From: Lysinibacillus sp. G4S2
GTDB lineage: Bacteria > Bacillota > Bacilli > Bacillales_A > Planococcaceae
Assembly (NCBI RefSeq): GCF_030348505.1
Contig: NZ_JAUCFJ010000002.1
Span: forward strand, 128,001-192,000
Direction: 5' to 3'
DNA length: 64,000 bases
Position numbers and translations under genes: made by a program. Below, one piece after another: positions 19,002 to 27,918 of this stretch (position 1 is its first letter; every line of letters begins with the position of its first letter). The notes beneath the pieces were generated by a model. That model made no database searches and had not been told where the DNA came from. It saw only the letters and a program-made list of their open reading frames with translations.

Positions 19002-19085
19002 GTTTAATTTTGAAATAATGTGCTAGGATAAAAAATAATAATTACTCATGAACGTAGCGAGTATAGGAAAGAAGGGGCAATAATG

Positions 19086-19346
19086 ATGGAATATTCAGAT
19101 CAAGTGAAAAATCGTGTGAAACGGATGGAAGGCCAGCTACGTGGAATTTTAAAAATGATGGAAGAAGGAAAAGATTGTAAGGCAGTTATTACTCAATTAT
19201 CGGCAGTACGTTCAGCAGTAGATCGTACAGTAGGTGTAATTGTTAGTACGAATCTTTTAGAATGTGTACAAAATGCTGAAGGTGACGGCGAGAAAATGAA
19301 TGAAGCTATTCAGGAGGCCGTCAATTTAGTAGTGAAAAGTCGTTAA
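19086..19346 (+). CDS. CsoR-family repressor of the CstR (persulfide-sensing) type
   Basis: An 86-residue all-helical repressor. With the start at 19086 the two conserved cysteines are Cys31 and Cys60, as in staphylococcal CstR, and Asn56 (STNLLEC) takes the position of the copper-binding His of CsoR. KMMEEGKDCKAVITQ and EAVNLVVKSR closely resemble CstR. It therefore probably senses persulfide or polysulfide rather than Cu(I). No rhodanese, cstA/cstB or sqr gene is adjacent, so it may act at a distance. The second of two ATGs is chosen because AAGGGG is 8 nt upstream. Confidence 0.85.
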   Translation: MEYSDQVKNRVKRMEGQLRGILKMMEEGKDCKAVITQLSAVRSAVDRTVGVIVSTNLLECVQNAEGDGEKMNEAIQEAVNLVVKSR

Positions 19347-19383
19347 CATAGAGCGAAGCCTGCTTAGATGGAAAAGGCTATAG

Positions 19384-19418
19384 AAACTCACTAAAAACAG
19401 GTGGGTTTTTATTTTTTT
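19384..19418 (+). terminator. terminator after the CstR-like gene
   Basis: AAACTCAC pairs with GTGGGTTT (one G-U), followed by TTATTTTTTT. Confidence 0.8.
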
Positions 19419-19580
19419 GCAAAAATCGGTACTAATATTTTATTATAGGGAGTTTTGACCTATTCTATAAAGTAAAATCGGTAGTTGAAAGTCATAGTTA
19501 GTGAACTTGTACGATAGATTTGTAGTTACTTTTTCTGCTATCCTAATTACAGGATATAACAAACGGGAAGGTGATTTATT

Positions 19581-20729
19581 ATGAAGAAATGGTTGATAAG
19601 CGGGGTAGCATTACTAATGTTAAGTCCAACAGCAGCATATGCTAAAAATACAGACGCACATCCAGTAAATACTTCACCAGTTATTAATGTAGTAGCAGAT
19701 GCCAAAGTAACAACTTGGGATCAATTCACAAAAGAAATCGCAAAACAATTAAATAATTTCGAACCAGAGATTAAAATTACATATAGCGGTCCAATGACTG
19801 ATTTCAGTAAAAAAATTATGGAGACCTTTGAAAAGGCACAAGAGCAAGCGGTCTATGCAAGTGGTCATATGGAAAGCATGACTGTTTCTGCAGATTCAGC
19901 AGGCAATGTGACATATAAAATAAAATATTTCACAGACAAAAAACAAGAAGCGGCCGTACAACAAAAGATTGATCAAGTATTAAAAACAATTATTAAGCCT
20001 TCAATGAAAGAATTTGAAAAAGTAAAAGCGATCAATGATTATATTGTTTCAAATACTGCATATGGCACTAAAACAAGTGCTAGTCCTCATGGTGCATATG
20101 CATTACTAATGGAAGGACAAGCTGTATGTCAAGGCTACGCTTTAACAACTTATAAAATGTTGGAGCAAGCAGGAATCGAATCCAAGTATGTAGTAGGCTA
20201 TGTTAATGGTAATCAGGCACATGCGTGGAATTTAGTGAAGGTTGATGGTAAGTGGTATCATTTAGATACAACATGGAATGATCCACTACCAAATCGCGTC
20301 GGCTCTTCTTCATATGATTATTTTTTAGTAAATGATGCACAGCTAAAGAAAGACCATAAGTGGGAAGCTTCAGATTATCCTGCTGCAACAAGTACAACAT
20401 ATAGCTATATGCAAAATGTTCATTTCGCATATGAAGTTAATAATACATTGTACTTCAGTAATACAGCGGATAACGATAAATTGTACAAGCTTGATTTAAC
20501 AAACGGTAAGAAAACAAAGGTAATGGATAAACGTGCCTTGTACATCACAGGATCAGACAACAATTTATATTTCAGTGATTACAGTAACAGTGGTTACTTA
20601 ACAAAATTAAATCTTCAAACATTAAAAACTGAGGTGCTTGTGAAGCAATCAGTTGCTAACTTAAGCGTTAGTGATAATCGTTTAAATTATAATGTTAATG
20701 CAAAAGAACAAAATCTTAAAATAAACTAA
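19581..20729 (+). CDS. secreted transglutaminase-like protein with C-terminal DUF5050-like domain
   Basis: A 382-residue protein with a signal peptide (MKKWLISGVALLMLSPTAAYA). Residues about 130-265 form a transglutaminase-like fold with the catalytic triad visible: Cys183 (AVCQGYA), His214 (NQAHAWN) and Asp229 (YHLDTTWND). The C-terminal ~110 residues are YFSN/LYKLDL repeats, like the DUF5050 propeller. It probably acts outside the cell, as a peptidase or cross-linker at the wall; the substrate is unknown. The RBS GGGAAGGTG supports the start. A close paralogue follows it. Confidence 0.88.
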   Translation: MKKWLISGVALLMLSPTAAYAKNTDAHPVNTSPVINVVADAKVTTWDQFTKEIAKQLNNFEPEIKITYSGPMTDFSKKIMETFEKAQEQAVYASGHMESMTVSADSAGNVTYKIKYFTDKKQEAAVQQKIDQVLKTIIKPSMKEFEKVKAINDYIVSNTAYGTKTSASPHGAYALLMEGQAVCQGYALTTYKMLEQAGIESKYVVGYVNGNQAHAWNLVKVDGKWYHLDTTWNDPLPNRVGSSSYDYFLVNDAQLKKDHKWEASDYPAATSTTYSYMQNVHFAYEVNNTLYFSNTADNDKLYKLDLTNGKKTKVMDKRALYITGSDNNLYFSDYSNSGYLTKLNLQTLKTEVLVKQSVANLSVSDNRLNYNVNAKEQNLKIN

Positions 20730-20752
20730 GCTTCAACTATCTTTATAAAATG

Positions 20753-20793
20753 AAAGCACAAGGACTTCCGAGTAAGCCCTTTGTGCTTTTTTT
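20753..20793 (+). terminator. terminator between the two transglutaminase-like genes
   Basis: AAAGCACAAGG pairs with CCTTTGTGCTTT, then a run of seven T including the stem end. The paralogues are therefore mostly separate transcripts. Confidence 0.85.
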
Positions 20794-20833
20794 GTATATA
20801 ATGAAAACAGGAAAACAGTCGGAGGTGAGCATT

Positions 20834-22129
20834 TTGTGGAAAAAATTAGCCATTATCGTAATTATCGTTATTTTTATTGACCCTATTTATACAGCTGGTA
20901 AAGCGGTTGTACAACAAGTGATAACTTGGGCAAATAATGATGAAATAGAAACGATGCTTCTCTCAACGAAGGAAAAAATTATAGATGCCACTGCTAAACT
21001 TTCAGAGAATGCCTCAATTGAAACGGCCACACCTGTAGAAGAACAGCCGGAAGAAAAGGTACCCGTTACAGCTCCTACTTCTAAAACACCTGAAGCAAAG
21101 TTAGTTGTAACAAATGCAAAGGAAATGGCTGATGCGATGTATGCGTACTACAGTAGTTTTTCACCTACGTTTGAGATTCAATATAAAGGAGATACACAAC
21201 GGATTGAAAAGATTGTGGAGGAAGCCTATGAAAATGCGACAAAGCGGGATGATTATGTATATGGGCATATTAGCAAACGTTCAATTCGTTTTGAATATGG
21301 AGGAAATACAGCCACTATTTTTGGTGAGCAAAGTTATTTAATGACACCTGAACAGGCCGCATCTGTTGAAATGAAAGTTCAAGAGATTGTAGCCTCTATC
21401 AATAAAAAATCATTAAGTGATGTAGAGAAGGTTAGGGCTGTCAATGATTATATTGTTGCCAACACTGCCTACACAGACCAAACCAATTCAAGCCCACATA
21501 GCGCATATACAGTGCTGGAAGAACATGGTGGTGTTTGTCAGGGCTATGCATTGTTGGCTCATACGATGTTACAAAAGCTAGGGATAGAAACAAAATATAT
21601 AGTCGGCTATGTCGGACAGCAAGGACATGCTTGGAATTTAGTAAAGCTTGATGGTCAATGGTATCATCTTGATACTACATGGAATGATCCAGTACCTGAT
21701 CGTAAAGGGGCGATTCGCTATCAATATTTTTTAGTGGATGATCGAACGATGGCAAAAGATCATAAGTGGATTGCTGAAGACTACCCGAAAGCAACGAGTA
21801 CAACGTATAACTACTTTCACGATATAGATTTCTCTACACAGGTAGGACAGCAAATTTTTTATAGCAGTGTTTCTGATGATAATAAATTGTACGTGCTTGA
21901 TCTGAAAACAGGTAAATCGCAGCGTGTTTCCCGTTCGCGTGCACAATACATTGTTTATGCAGATGGTTGGCTATATTTTAGTAATTATTCACAAGGAGCG
22001 TATTTAACGAAAATTCGCCCGGATGGAAGCGGAGAGCAAATATTAAATCGGGAAGATACGAAGGATTTATTTGTGAAGGATGGCTATTTATATTTCACGA
22101 CAAATGAACTGAAAAAAATGGCGCTTTAA
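20834..22129 (+). CDS. membrane-anchored transglutaminase-like protein (paralogue)
   Basis: A 431-residue paralogue of the preceding protein. Its N-terminus is a single membrane anchor (WKKLAIIVIIVIFIDPIYTA) followed by a Glu/Pro/Thr-rich spacer instead of a cleaved signal. The triad is kept: Cys235 in GVCQGYA, His in QGHAWN, Asp in HLDTTWND. The C-terminal LYVLDLKTGK...LYFSNYS repeats match the DUF5050-like domain. The start is TTG at 20834, with GGAGG 8 nt upstream; the longer upstream frame runs through the terminator and is rejected. The pair looks like a tandem duplication, one secreted and one anchored. Confidence 0.87.
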   Translation: MWKKLAIIVIIVIFIDPIYTAGKAVVQQVITWANNDEIETMLLSTKEKIIDATAKLSENASIETATPVEEQPEEKVPVTAPTSKTPEAKLVVTNAKEMADAMYAYYSSFSPTFEIQYKGDTQRIEKIVEEAYENATKRDDYVYGHISKRSIRFEYGGNTATIFGEQSYLMTPEQAASVEMKVQEIVASINKKSLSDVEKVRAVNDYIVANTAYTDQTNSSPHSAYTVLEEHGGVCQGYALLAHTMLQKLGIETKYIVGYVGQQGHAWNLVKLDGQWYHLDTTWNDPVPDRKGAIRYQYFLVDDRTMAKDHKWIAEDYPKATSTTYNYFHDIDFSTQVGQQIFYSSVSDDNKLYVLDLKTGKSQRVSRSRAQYIVYADGWLYFSNYSQGAYLTKIRPDGSGEQILNREDTKDLFVKDGYLYFTTNELKKMAL

Positions 22130-22138
22130 GGGTGATCA

Positions 22139-22430
22139 ATGAAAACGATCTCCGTGCAGGGTATCGCCTGTCTCACTTTTAGTGGGGGAAGCTTTATTCC
22201 TCGACGAAAGCGAAGTGACAGCAACACGGTTTTTGTCTGTGCGAAAGCGAAGCGACAGCAGCACGGTTTTTGTCTGTGCGAAAGCGAAGCGACAGCAACA
22301 CGGTTTTTGTCTGTGCGAAAGCGAAGCGACAGCTACAAATGTTTTATCTCTGCGAAAGCAAAGCGTCAGCAACAAAGCGCCCAGCCAGAACGGAAATCAA
22401 CCCCTCGTTTTGCCGAAGAGCCATATTTTA
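22139..22430 (+). repeat. palindromic repeat element, copy D, five 37-bp units and right arm
   Basis: Units start at 22200 (diverged), 22237, 22274, 22311 and 22348, exactly 37 bp apart. The right arm GCGCCCAGCCAGAACGGAAA, TCAACCCCTCG follows. The left arm is absent; instead a short sequence with TCTCACTTTTAGTGGGGGAA lies before the array. Overlapping open frames across the array are by-products of the 37-bp period. Confidence 0.88.
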
Positions 22431-22483
22431 TTTAATAGAGCATCCTAATTTCATTGAACAAAATAGTTTTCAACAACATGAAA

Positions 22484-22517
22484 GGCCTATGACATTACAG
22501 ATTGTCATAGGCCCTTT
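22484..22517. terminator. terminator overlapping the 3' end of the kinase gene
   Basis: GGCCTATGACA pairs perfectly with TGTCATAGGCC. On the plus strand CTTTTTG follows. On the minus strand the stem contains the last codons and stop of the kinase gene. Confidence 0.75.
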
Positions 22518-23445
22518 TTGTTCGCTCTATAAGATAATAGATTGGTTGGTGCTGACACAGGGAAACTTCGATTTGCGGATACATCGACTTCATTTCCTGT
22601 GAAAAAGTTTTAAAAATTAATGGATTATGCTTAATGGCACCACCATTACAATAAAGAGTAAATGCTTCTCCTTGATAACCAACTTTTTTCAACACGGCGC
22701 ATGCAAGGAGCACTAATTCCTGAGCAGCACGCATTGATATTTGAATGGCACATGAATCCTTTTGGGTCACGGCATCTGCCAAAAAGGCTCCCATTTTTGC
22801 AAGCTGTGCATTTGTGTAAGATGGACGGAACAGCCATGTAGCTAGCTCTGTAACATCTTGGATCCGTAAGTAATCATAGACTGCATCTTTTAATAGGGTC
22901 GGCTCACCACGCCCGTCTTCCATTCGGAAAATGGCGCGTATAACCTCTTGCCCTAACCAATAGCCACTACCTTCATCTCCGGCACGATGTCCCCAACCAC
23001 CTGCACGTACTATTATTTGCGAGCCATCAAATGCGTACGCAATGGCTCCTGTTCCAGCTATGAGTAAAGCGCCTGTCTGTTCAGCCGTAACACCTAGTAA
23101 AGTGGCCTGTGCATCATTTTCAATAATAAGCATATCTATCTTTAATTGTAGTGCTGATATTACGCTATGAACGATTGCTGACACGATTTCATGATCTTTG
23201 GGAGAATCAATCCCAGCCATTGCAAAGGTAGCTACAGATATATTTGAGCACTCTTGCTTTTGCAAAAAGTCCTGTACATGGGCCAATAACGCATGCAATA
23301 TTGCTGTAGCAGATTCAGCACCGATTGCTTGATAATTCGAGCCACTCGTTGATTTTGTATATTTTATTTCACCTGACTCGGCATGTACGACCGCACATGC
23401 CGTTTTTGTAGCACCACCGTCAATAATAAGTAGCCATTCCATCAT
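22495..23445 (-). CDS. BadF/BadG-type ATPase, N-acetylglucosamine-kinase-like
   Basis: A 316-residue sugar-kinase-fold ATPase. The phosphate-1 loop is LLIIDGGATKTACAVV; IIENDAQATLLG and LIAGTGAIAYAF (phosphate 2), then GGWGHRAGDEGSGYWLG are as in N-acetylglucosamine kinases of the BadF/BadG/BcrA group. It probably phosphorylates an amino sugar or related substrate in the cytoplasm. Its ATG overlaps the stop of the lyase gene (ATGA), with AGAGGA 9 nt upstream, so translation is coupled. It is the last gene of a five-gene operon with an ABC importer and a lyase; the true substrate may be the imported compound or its breakdown product. Confidence 0.82.
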   Translation of the reverse strand: MMEWLLIIDGGATKTACAVVHAESGEIKYTKSTSGSNYQAIGAESATAILHALLAHVQDFLQKQECSNISVATFAMAGIDSPKDHEIVSAIVHSVISALQLKIDMLIIENDAQATLLGVTAEQTGALLIAGTGAIAYAFDGSQIIVRAGGWGHRAGDEGSGYWLGQEVIRAIFRMEDGRGEPTLLKDAVYDYLRIQDVTELATWLFRPSYTNAQLAKMGAFLADAVTQKDSCAIQISMRAAQELVLLACAVLKKVGYQGEAFTLYCNGGAIKHNPLIFKTFSQEMKSMYPQIEVSLCQHQPIYYLIERTKRAYDNL

Positions 23446-24956
23446 TGATTCCATTCCTCTATAAATACAGTTAATTGTTTTTCTGCCTCAACAATTATAG
23501 ACTCTTTCAAACGAATCCATTCATAAAGGTTCTGAGCATTTTCCTTGGAGCGTTCAAGAGAGGCTTTCATCGTTACGGGTGCTGGACCACCAGGTAATGT
23601 ACGGACAGCAACAAAAGTCTCTGGTTTTAATGTGTTATAAAAATCTTCTTCAGAGATTTTTAAGGGCTTACCAGTAATCAATTTGGATTGCATATTCGCT
23701 AGACCCCATGTAAGACTTGCTAGAGATTCCTCGCCATGAGAGAGTAAGACCTTAATACATTTACTAACAATACTATGTGCTTGGCGGAATGAAATCCCTT
23801 CAGAACGCACTAATGTATCGGCAAGCTCAGTTACATTGGCAAAGCTATTTTCTGCTCGATTTCTTAGTTTTTTCTTGTTCACATTCATTGTCACAACAAG
23901 CGAACCAAATAGTTTGTAAATACCTATTAAACGGTCGATAGCACGCCATAAATATGGTTGCATATCATCTTCTGTGTCCACGATATCTCCAAACGGTGTA
24001 TTATGTACCATTTGTAATACTGTACTAGCATCACCAACAACCGCAGATAGCAATGAACGTGTATGCTCTATCGAAACAGGATTACGCTTTTGCGGCATGA
24101 TCGAGCTAACTTGCACGTACGGGCTCGCCAACGTAAATGCATTGAATTCCTGTGTAGCCCACAGTAGGAAATCCTGGGATGTACGGCCAAGATTAAGAGC
24201 TGCAAGCTGAACGATACTCGCCGCTTCTGCGATATAATCTGCACCAGCAACAGCATCCCATGCATTTTCGATAATATCATCAAATGCCAATAACTCACGC
24301 ATGCGCTCACGATTAATATTGAAGCCTGTTGTCGTTAATGCTGCTGCTCCCATACTGCTACGATTCACCGTTTTATAAACATGCTGCAAGCGTTCAAAGT
24401 CTCGTTCAAGTTGATCGATGACAGCTTTCAAATAATGGGCAAAGGTTGTTGGCTGTGCCTGCTGTGTATGTGTATAGCCAATCATAATCGTATCAACATG
24501 CTCTTCAGCAGCTGCGATTAAATCATCCCGTAATGTCAGTAATTCTCGCATAAGCAATAACAATTTTTTTCTTAAAGTCATTCGATAGATGGCAATGCCC
24601 ATATCATTACGACTTCTACCTATGTGAAGATTCCCGGCAACATCGCCAGCAAGCTCTATTAATTTATTTTCGATGCGGAAAAATAAATCCTCATATCGCG
24701 GGCTGTAATCCTCTATACGATAATAGTTCAAGTCTAGTTTTTTTAGTGCAATACCAATTTGTTTTGCTTCTTCTTTTTTTACAAGTCCCTGTTCTTCTAA
24801 CATTTTTAAGTGTGCAATATTGATTTGTAGCATGATGGTTAAAAAGTTCTTCTTGGCTTCTTCATAAGCTGGCTGTAAGACGATTTTACGATAAATATTA
24901 GAGGGGAAAATCATACCATCTTCTTGCTGCGTTTTGCTGCGGAAATCTTCAAACAT
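23442..24956 (-). CDS. argininosuccinate-lyase superfamily enzyme in an ABC-transporter operon
   Basis: A 504-residue member of the fumarase/aspartase superfamily closest to ArgH. Signatures are HIGRSRNDM (residues 111-119; ArgH usually has ARSRNDQ), GYTHTQQAQP with the general acid His163, and SSIMPQKRNP, the flexible loop with catalytic Ser. It is about 40 residues longer than ArgH and no arginine gene is nearby. The enzyme should cleave or form an N-C bond to a fumarate- or succinyl-type group. Known superfamily members such as EDDS lyase act on aminocarboxylate chelators, which fits the transporter context. AGGAGG precedes the ATG. The substrate is not known. Confidence 0.8.
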   Translation of the reverse strand: MFEDFRSKTQQEDGMIFPSNIYRKIVLQPAYEEAKKNFLTIMLQINIAHLKMLEEQGLVKKEEAKQIGIALKKLDLNYYRIEDYSPRYEDLFFRIENKLIELAGDVAGNLHIGRSRNDMGIAIYRMTLRKKLLLLMRELLTLRDDLIAAAEEHVDTIMIGYTHTQQAQPTTFAHYLKAVIDQLERDFERLQHVYKTVNRSSMGAAALTTTGFNINRERMRELLAFDDIIENAWDAVAGADYIAEAASIVQLAALNLGRTSQDFLLWATQEFNAFTLASPYVQVSSIMPQKRNPVSIEHTRSLLSAVVGDASTVLQMVHNTPFGDIVDTEDDMQPYLWRAIDRLIGIYKLFGSLVVTMNVNKKKLRNRAENSFANVTELADTLVRSEGISFRQAHSIVSKCIKVLLSHGEESLASLTWGLANMQSKLITGKPLKISEEDFYNTLKPETFVAVRTLPGGPAPVTMKASLERSKENAQNLYEWIRLKESIIVEAEKQLTVFIEEWNQ

Positions 24957-24982
24957 ATTAATTGCCTCCTAGTAGATAGCAG

Positions 24983-26704
24983 TTATATGGCCGAACCAGC
25001 ACTGCCTTTAGATAACTTCTCGGAAATAATAAGCACAATTAAAATTAAACAAATTTGTAAGACGCCATATGCACAAGCAGTTCCAAATTTAAATGCATAC
25101 AATTTTTGGAATATCGCCACTGATAATGGGATTGTTGACGTACTGTAAATAAGAATAGATGCTACGAATTCGCCGAAGCTTTGAACAAGTGCTAGTAATG
25201 TACCTGCCAAAATGCCTGTAAATGTTAGTGGCAATACAATACGTCTAAATGAATACCACCAAGTTGCACCTAAGCTTCGTGATGCTTCTTCGATAGACTG
25301 ATCTAATTGAACAAGAGATGCCGATGTAGACCGGAAAACGAGCGGTAAATGTCTTATGAAATAGGCTAACGGTAAAATCCAGAATGTCCCAATAAGAACC
25401 TGATTAAAGGCGAATATATTTTCCGTACTAAAGGCTGCGATTAAATTGACAGCTACCACCGTTCCCGGTAACGCCCAAGGAACCATGATTAAAATATCGA
25501 GTAATGTTTTACCTTTAAAGTTTAACCGTACCATAGCGTAGGCTGCTGCGACACCGAAAAGGATATTGCCGAGTGTTGCAACGATCCCCATTTGAATGGA
25601 GTTCCAAATTGGTCGCCATGTCCGTTCATCTGTAAAGAGTGCTTGATAATGATCCAATGTATAGTCGGTTGGGAGAATTTGCGTTTTCCATGCACCATCA
25701 ACAGAAAATGAAATTAATATAAGCACTAAAATCGGCAAAATTAAAATTGATGTGCCTAGGAAAGACGCAATAGTCGCTAAAATTTTCATGCTTTTTGAAG
25801 ACACTTCAGATCGATGCACACTAATCCCTTTACTGAGGTTTTGATAATTTCGGCGGTTTTGATACCAACGCATAACAATTAAAAAGGTAATGGACACAAA
25901 GGATAAAATCATAGATTGTGTTGCTGCCATATCTAAATTCCCATTCGTACGTGATAAATAGATTTGCATCGTCATTGTGCGTTCGACACCGAACATTAAA
26001 GGTGCCGTGTAGGATGCCATAGATATCATAAATACGAGTAAGGATGAGGCAACAATCGAAGGTGTTAACATGGGCAAAATAACCTTTGTCCATACTCGAA
26101 TACGACCGGCACCTAAGCTAGTTGCGGCTTCCTCTAAAGCTGGATCAAGACCTTTTATAGCTGCTGAGGCGGTTAAGTAGAAGTAAGTGTACATAGTGAA
26201 TGTATGTACTACGATAACCCCCCATATGCCTTTTAATGAAAAAGGTACTTGCTCTAAACCGAATAGGTGCTGAAATGCACGTGGGAAAATACCACTTTCT
26301 CCATACAAAAATGTAAAGGAAAGTACACCTACTAATGGCGGAAGAGCCATAGGTACCAATACTAAAACAGAGAGTATCCGTCTGCCTGGGAAATCATAGC
26401 GTTCCAGTAGAAATGCCATGGTCACACCGACAATTGCACAGCAAATAACACTAATAACGGATATATATATACTAGTCCATAATGCCTCTATATTTGCGGG
26501 GCTAGCGAGATTAAAAAACTTTTTATAATTAGCTAGCGCATCATCACTAGAAAAGCTTTCTATAAAAGTTTGATAGAATGGGTATACGACATAGGCAAAC
26601 AACACTAAAAATAAAGGTGCAACTAATATATACACAAACCAATTTGAACTAGTTAGTCGTGTCCATGCATTTCCTTCTGAAAGTTTAAGATGTGTTTTTT
26701 CCAT
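24983..26704 (-). CDS. ABC transporter permease, two fused membrane domains
   Basis: A 573-residue permease with about 12 transmembrane helices made of two homologous halves. Each half has an EAA loop: ALEEAATSLGAGRIRVWTKV and SIEEASRSLGATWWYSFRRI. This fused layout is typical of Fe(III) (FbpB-like), hexose-phosphate (AfuB-like) and 2-aminoethylphosphonate importers. AGGAGGGTAAC precedes the ATG. It lies 12 bp downstream of the ATPase gene and 26 bp upstream of the lyase gene. Confidence 0.9.
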   Translation of the reverse strand: MEKTHLKLSEGNAWTRLTSSNWFVYILVAPLFLVLFAYVVYPFYQTFIESFSSDDALANYKKFFNLASPANIEALWTSIYISVISVICCAIVGVTMAFLLERYDFPGRRILSVLVLVPMALPPLVGVLSFTFLYGESGIFPRAFQHLFGLEQVPFSLKGIWGVIVVHTFTMYTYFYLTASAAIKGLDPALEEAATSLGAGRIRVWTKVILPMLTPSIVASSLLVFMISMASYTAPLMFGVERTMTMQIYLSRTNGNLDMAATQSMILSFVSITFLIVMRWYQNRRNYQNLSKGISVHRSEVSSKSMKILATIASFLGTSILILPILVLILISFSVDGAWKTQILPTDYTLDHYQALFTDERTWRPIWNSIQMGIVATLGNILFGVAAAYAMVRLNFKGKTLLDILIMVPWALPGTVVAVNLIAAFSTENIFAFNQVLIGTFWILPLAYFIRHLPLVFRSTSASLVQLDQSIEEASRSLGATWWYSFRRIVLPLTFTGILAGTLLALVQSFGEFVASILIYSTSTIPLSVAIFQKLYAFKFGTACAYGVLQICLILIVLIISEKLSKGSAGSAI

Positions 26705-26716
26705 GTTGTTACCCTC

Positions 26717-27787
26717 CTATTCCCCTAAAAAATACAGTGAATCTTGGGCTATATTTAAAGTGATGTCTTCACCAATTTTTTTGAACTGACCGTTCATATT
26801 AATAATCATTACTTTTAGTGAAAAATCAATACAGTCCACAATGTAGTTCACACTAATCCCTGTAAATTCAACGAAGGTAATTTTACCTGTTAATGTGTTT
26901 TCACCAGTACCTTGATGAATAGATTCAGGACGAATAGAAATAAAAACTTTGTCTCCAATCATATGCGTTAAAGTGGGGGAGCTTTGTTTCTTTCGCCCAG
27001 TGAGAACAAGTCCACTTGCTGTTTTTACTTGTATATCGTCACCATTGACGGCGTCGATTGCCGCTTCAATGAGGTTTGTCTCACCAATAAAATCTGCTAC
27101 GAAGCGGTTTGAGGGCCGATTATAAATTTCTTGAGGAGTACCGATTTGTCTGACGTGCCCATTTTCCATGACCATAATACGATCTGACATGGACATAGCT
27201 TCCATTTGATCATGCGTAACATAAATGGTTGTGACACCGAGCTCGGACTGAATTCTTTTTATTTCAATCCGCGTTTCTTCACGTAATTTCGCATCTAAAT
27301 TTGATAATGGCTCGTCTAATAATAAAATATCAGGTTCAATCACCAGTGCTCTTGCCAATGCAACCCGTTGCTGCTGCCCACCAGATAATTCATTAATTTT
27401 CCGATTGCCATATTGTGATAAATGGACAAGCCCTCTAATACGGTCAACTTTTTGCTTAATCTCTGCCTTTGAAAATTTCCGTACTTGTAAGCCAAAGGCG
27501 ATATTTTCGTCTACCGTCATATGTGGAAAGAGGGCATAATTTTGAAACACCATACCGATGTTCCGTTTATTCGGTTGAAGTCTTGTCACGTCAAAATCAT
27601 CAAAAAGAATTTTCCCCTCCGTTGGATAATAAAAACCGGCTATCATCCTAAGCGTTGTCGTTTTCCCACAACCACTTGGACCGAGAAAAGTGAAAAACTC
27701 ACCAGCTTTAATATGGAGATTTAAATCTTTTACGCCATGTATTTGACCGAATTTCTTAGAGACATTTTCTATTTTGACACTTTTCAA
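26717..27787 (-). CDS. ABC transporter ATP-binding protein (FbpC/PotA type)
   Basis: A 356-residue ATPase. Walker A GPSGCGKTT, Q-loop FQNYALFPHMTV, signature LSGGQQQRVALARAL, Walker B ILLLDEPLSNLDA and H-loop VTHDQ are all intact. The ~120 residues at the C-terminus are a TOBE regulatory domain, as in importers of iron, polyamines and sugars. It energises the adjacent fused permease. It is separated from the binding-protein gene by 131 bp containing a stem-loop. Confidence 0.92.
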   Translation of the reverse strand: MKSVKIENVSKKFGQIHGVKDLNLHIKAGEFFTFLGPSGCGKTTTLRMIAGFYYPTEGKILFDDFDVTRLQPNKRNIGMVFQNYALFPHMTVDENIAFGLQVRKFSKAEIKQKVDRIRGLVHLSQYGNRKINELSGGQQQRVALARALVIEPDILLLDEPLSNLDAKLREETRIEIKRIQSELGVTTIYVTHDQMEAMSMSDRIMVMENGHVRQIGTPQEIYNRPSNRFVADFIGETNLIEAAIDAVNGDDIQVKTASGLVLTGRKKQSSPTLTHMIGDKVFISIRPESIHQGTGENTLTGKITFVEFTGISVNYIVDCIDFSLKVMIINMNGQFKKIGEDITLNIAQDSLYFLGE

Positions 27788-27827
27788 ATGAAATGCTCCT
27801 TTCTCGTTAGAAAATTAGTTGCATGAA

Positions 27828-27852
27828 GCCTCGAGCAAAATATACTCGAGGC
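27828..27852 (-). other. stem-loop between binding-protein and ATPase genes
   Basis: GCCTCGAG pairs perfectly with CTCGAGGC around a 9-nt loop. No T-run follows on the minus strand, so it probably protects the 3' end of the abundant binding-protein mRNA, as in mal-type operons, rather than terminating fully. Confidence 0.55.
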
Positions 27853-27918
27853 TTATAAACATGAACAATATTCGTAGATGTTTTAGATTTCAGAACTATA
27901 GGACAAGTTAGGAATTGG

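Noticed and set aside
20750-20833. 28-residue N-terminal extension of the second transglutaminase-like protein
   Set aside because: It would translate through the preceding terminator hairpin, and GGAGG is placed correctly for the TTG at 20834.
22139-22602. Three overlapping plus-strand frames of 88-110 codons
   Set aside because: They are frame-shifted readings of the 37-bp array and repeat arm, without RBS.
23442-24956. True arginine-biosynthetic argininosuccinate lyase
   Set aside because: No argG or other arginine gene is nearby, the protein is longer, its substrate loop differs, and it sits in a transporter operon. Only a phylogeny would settle it.
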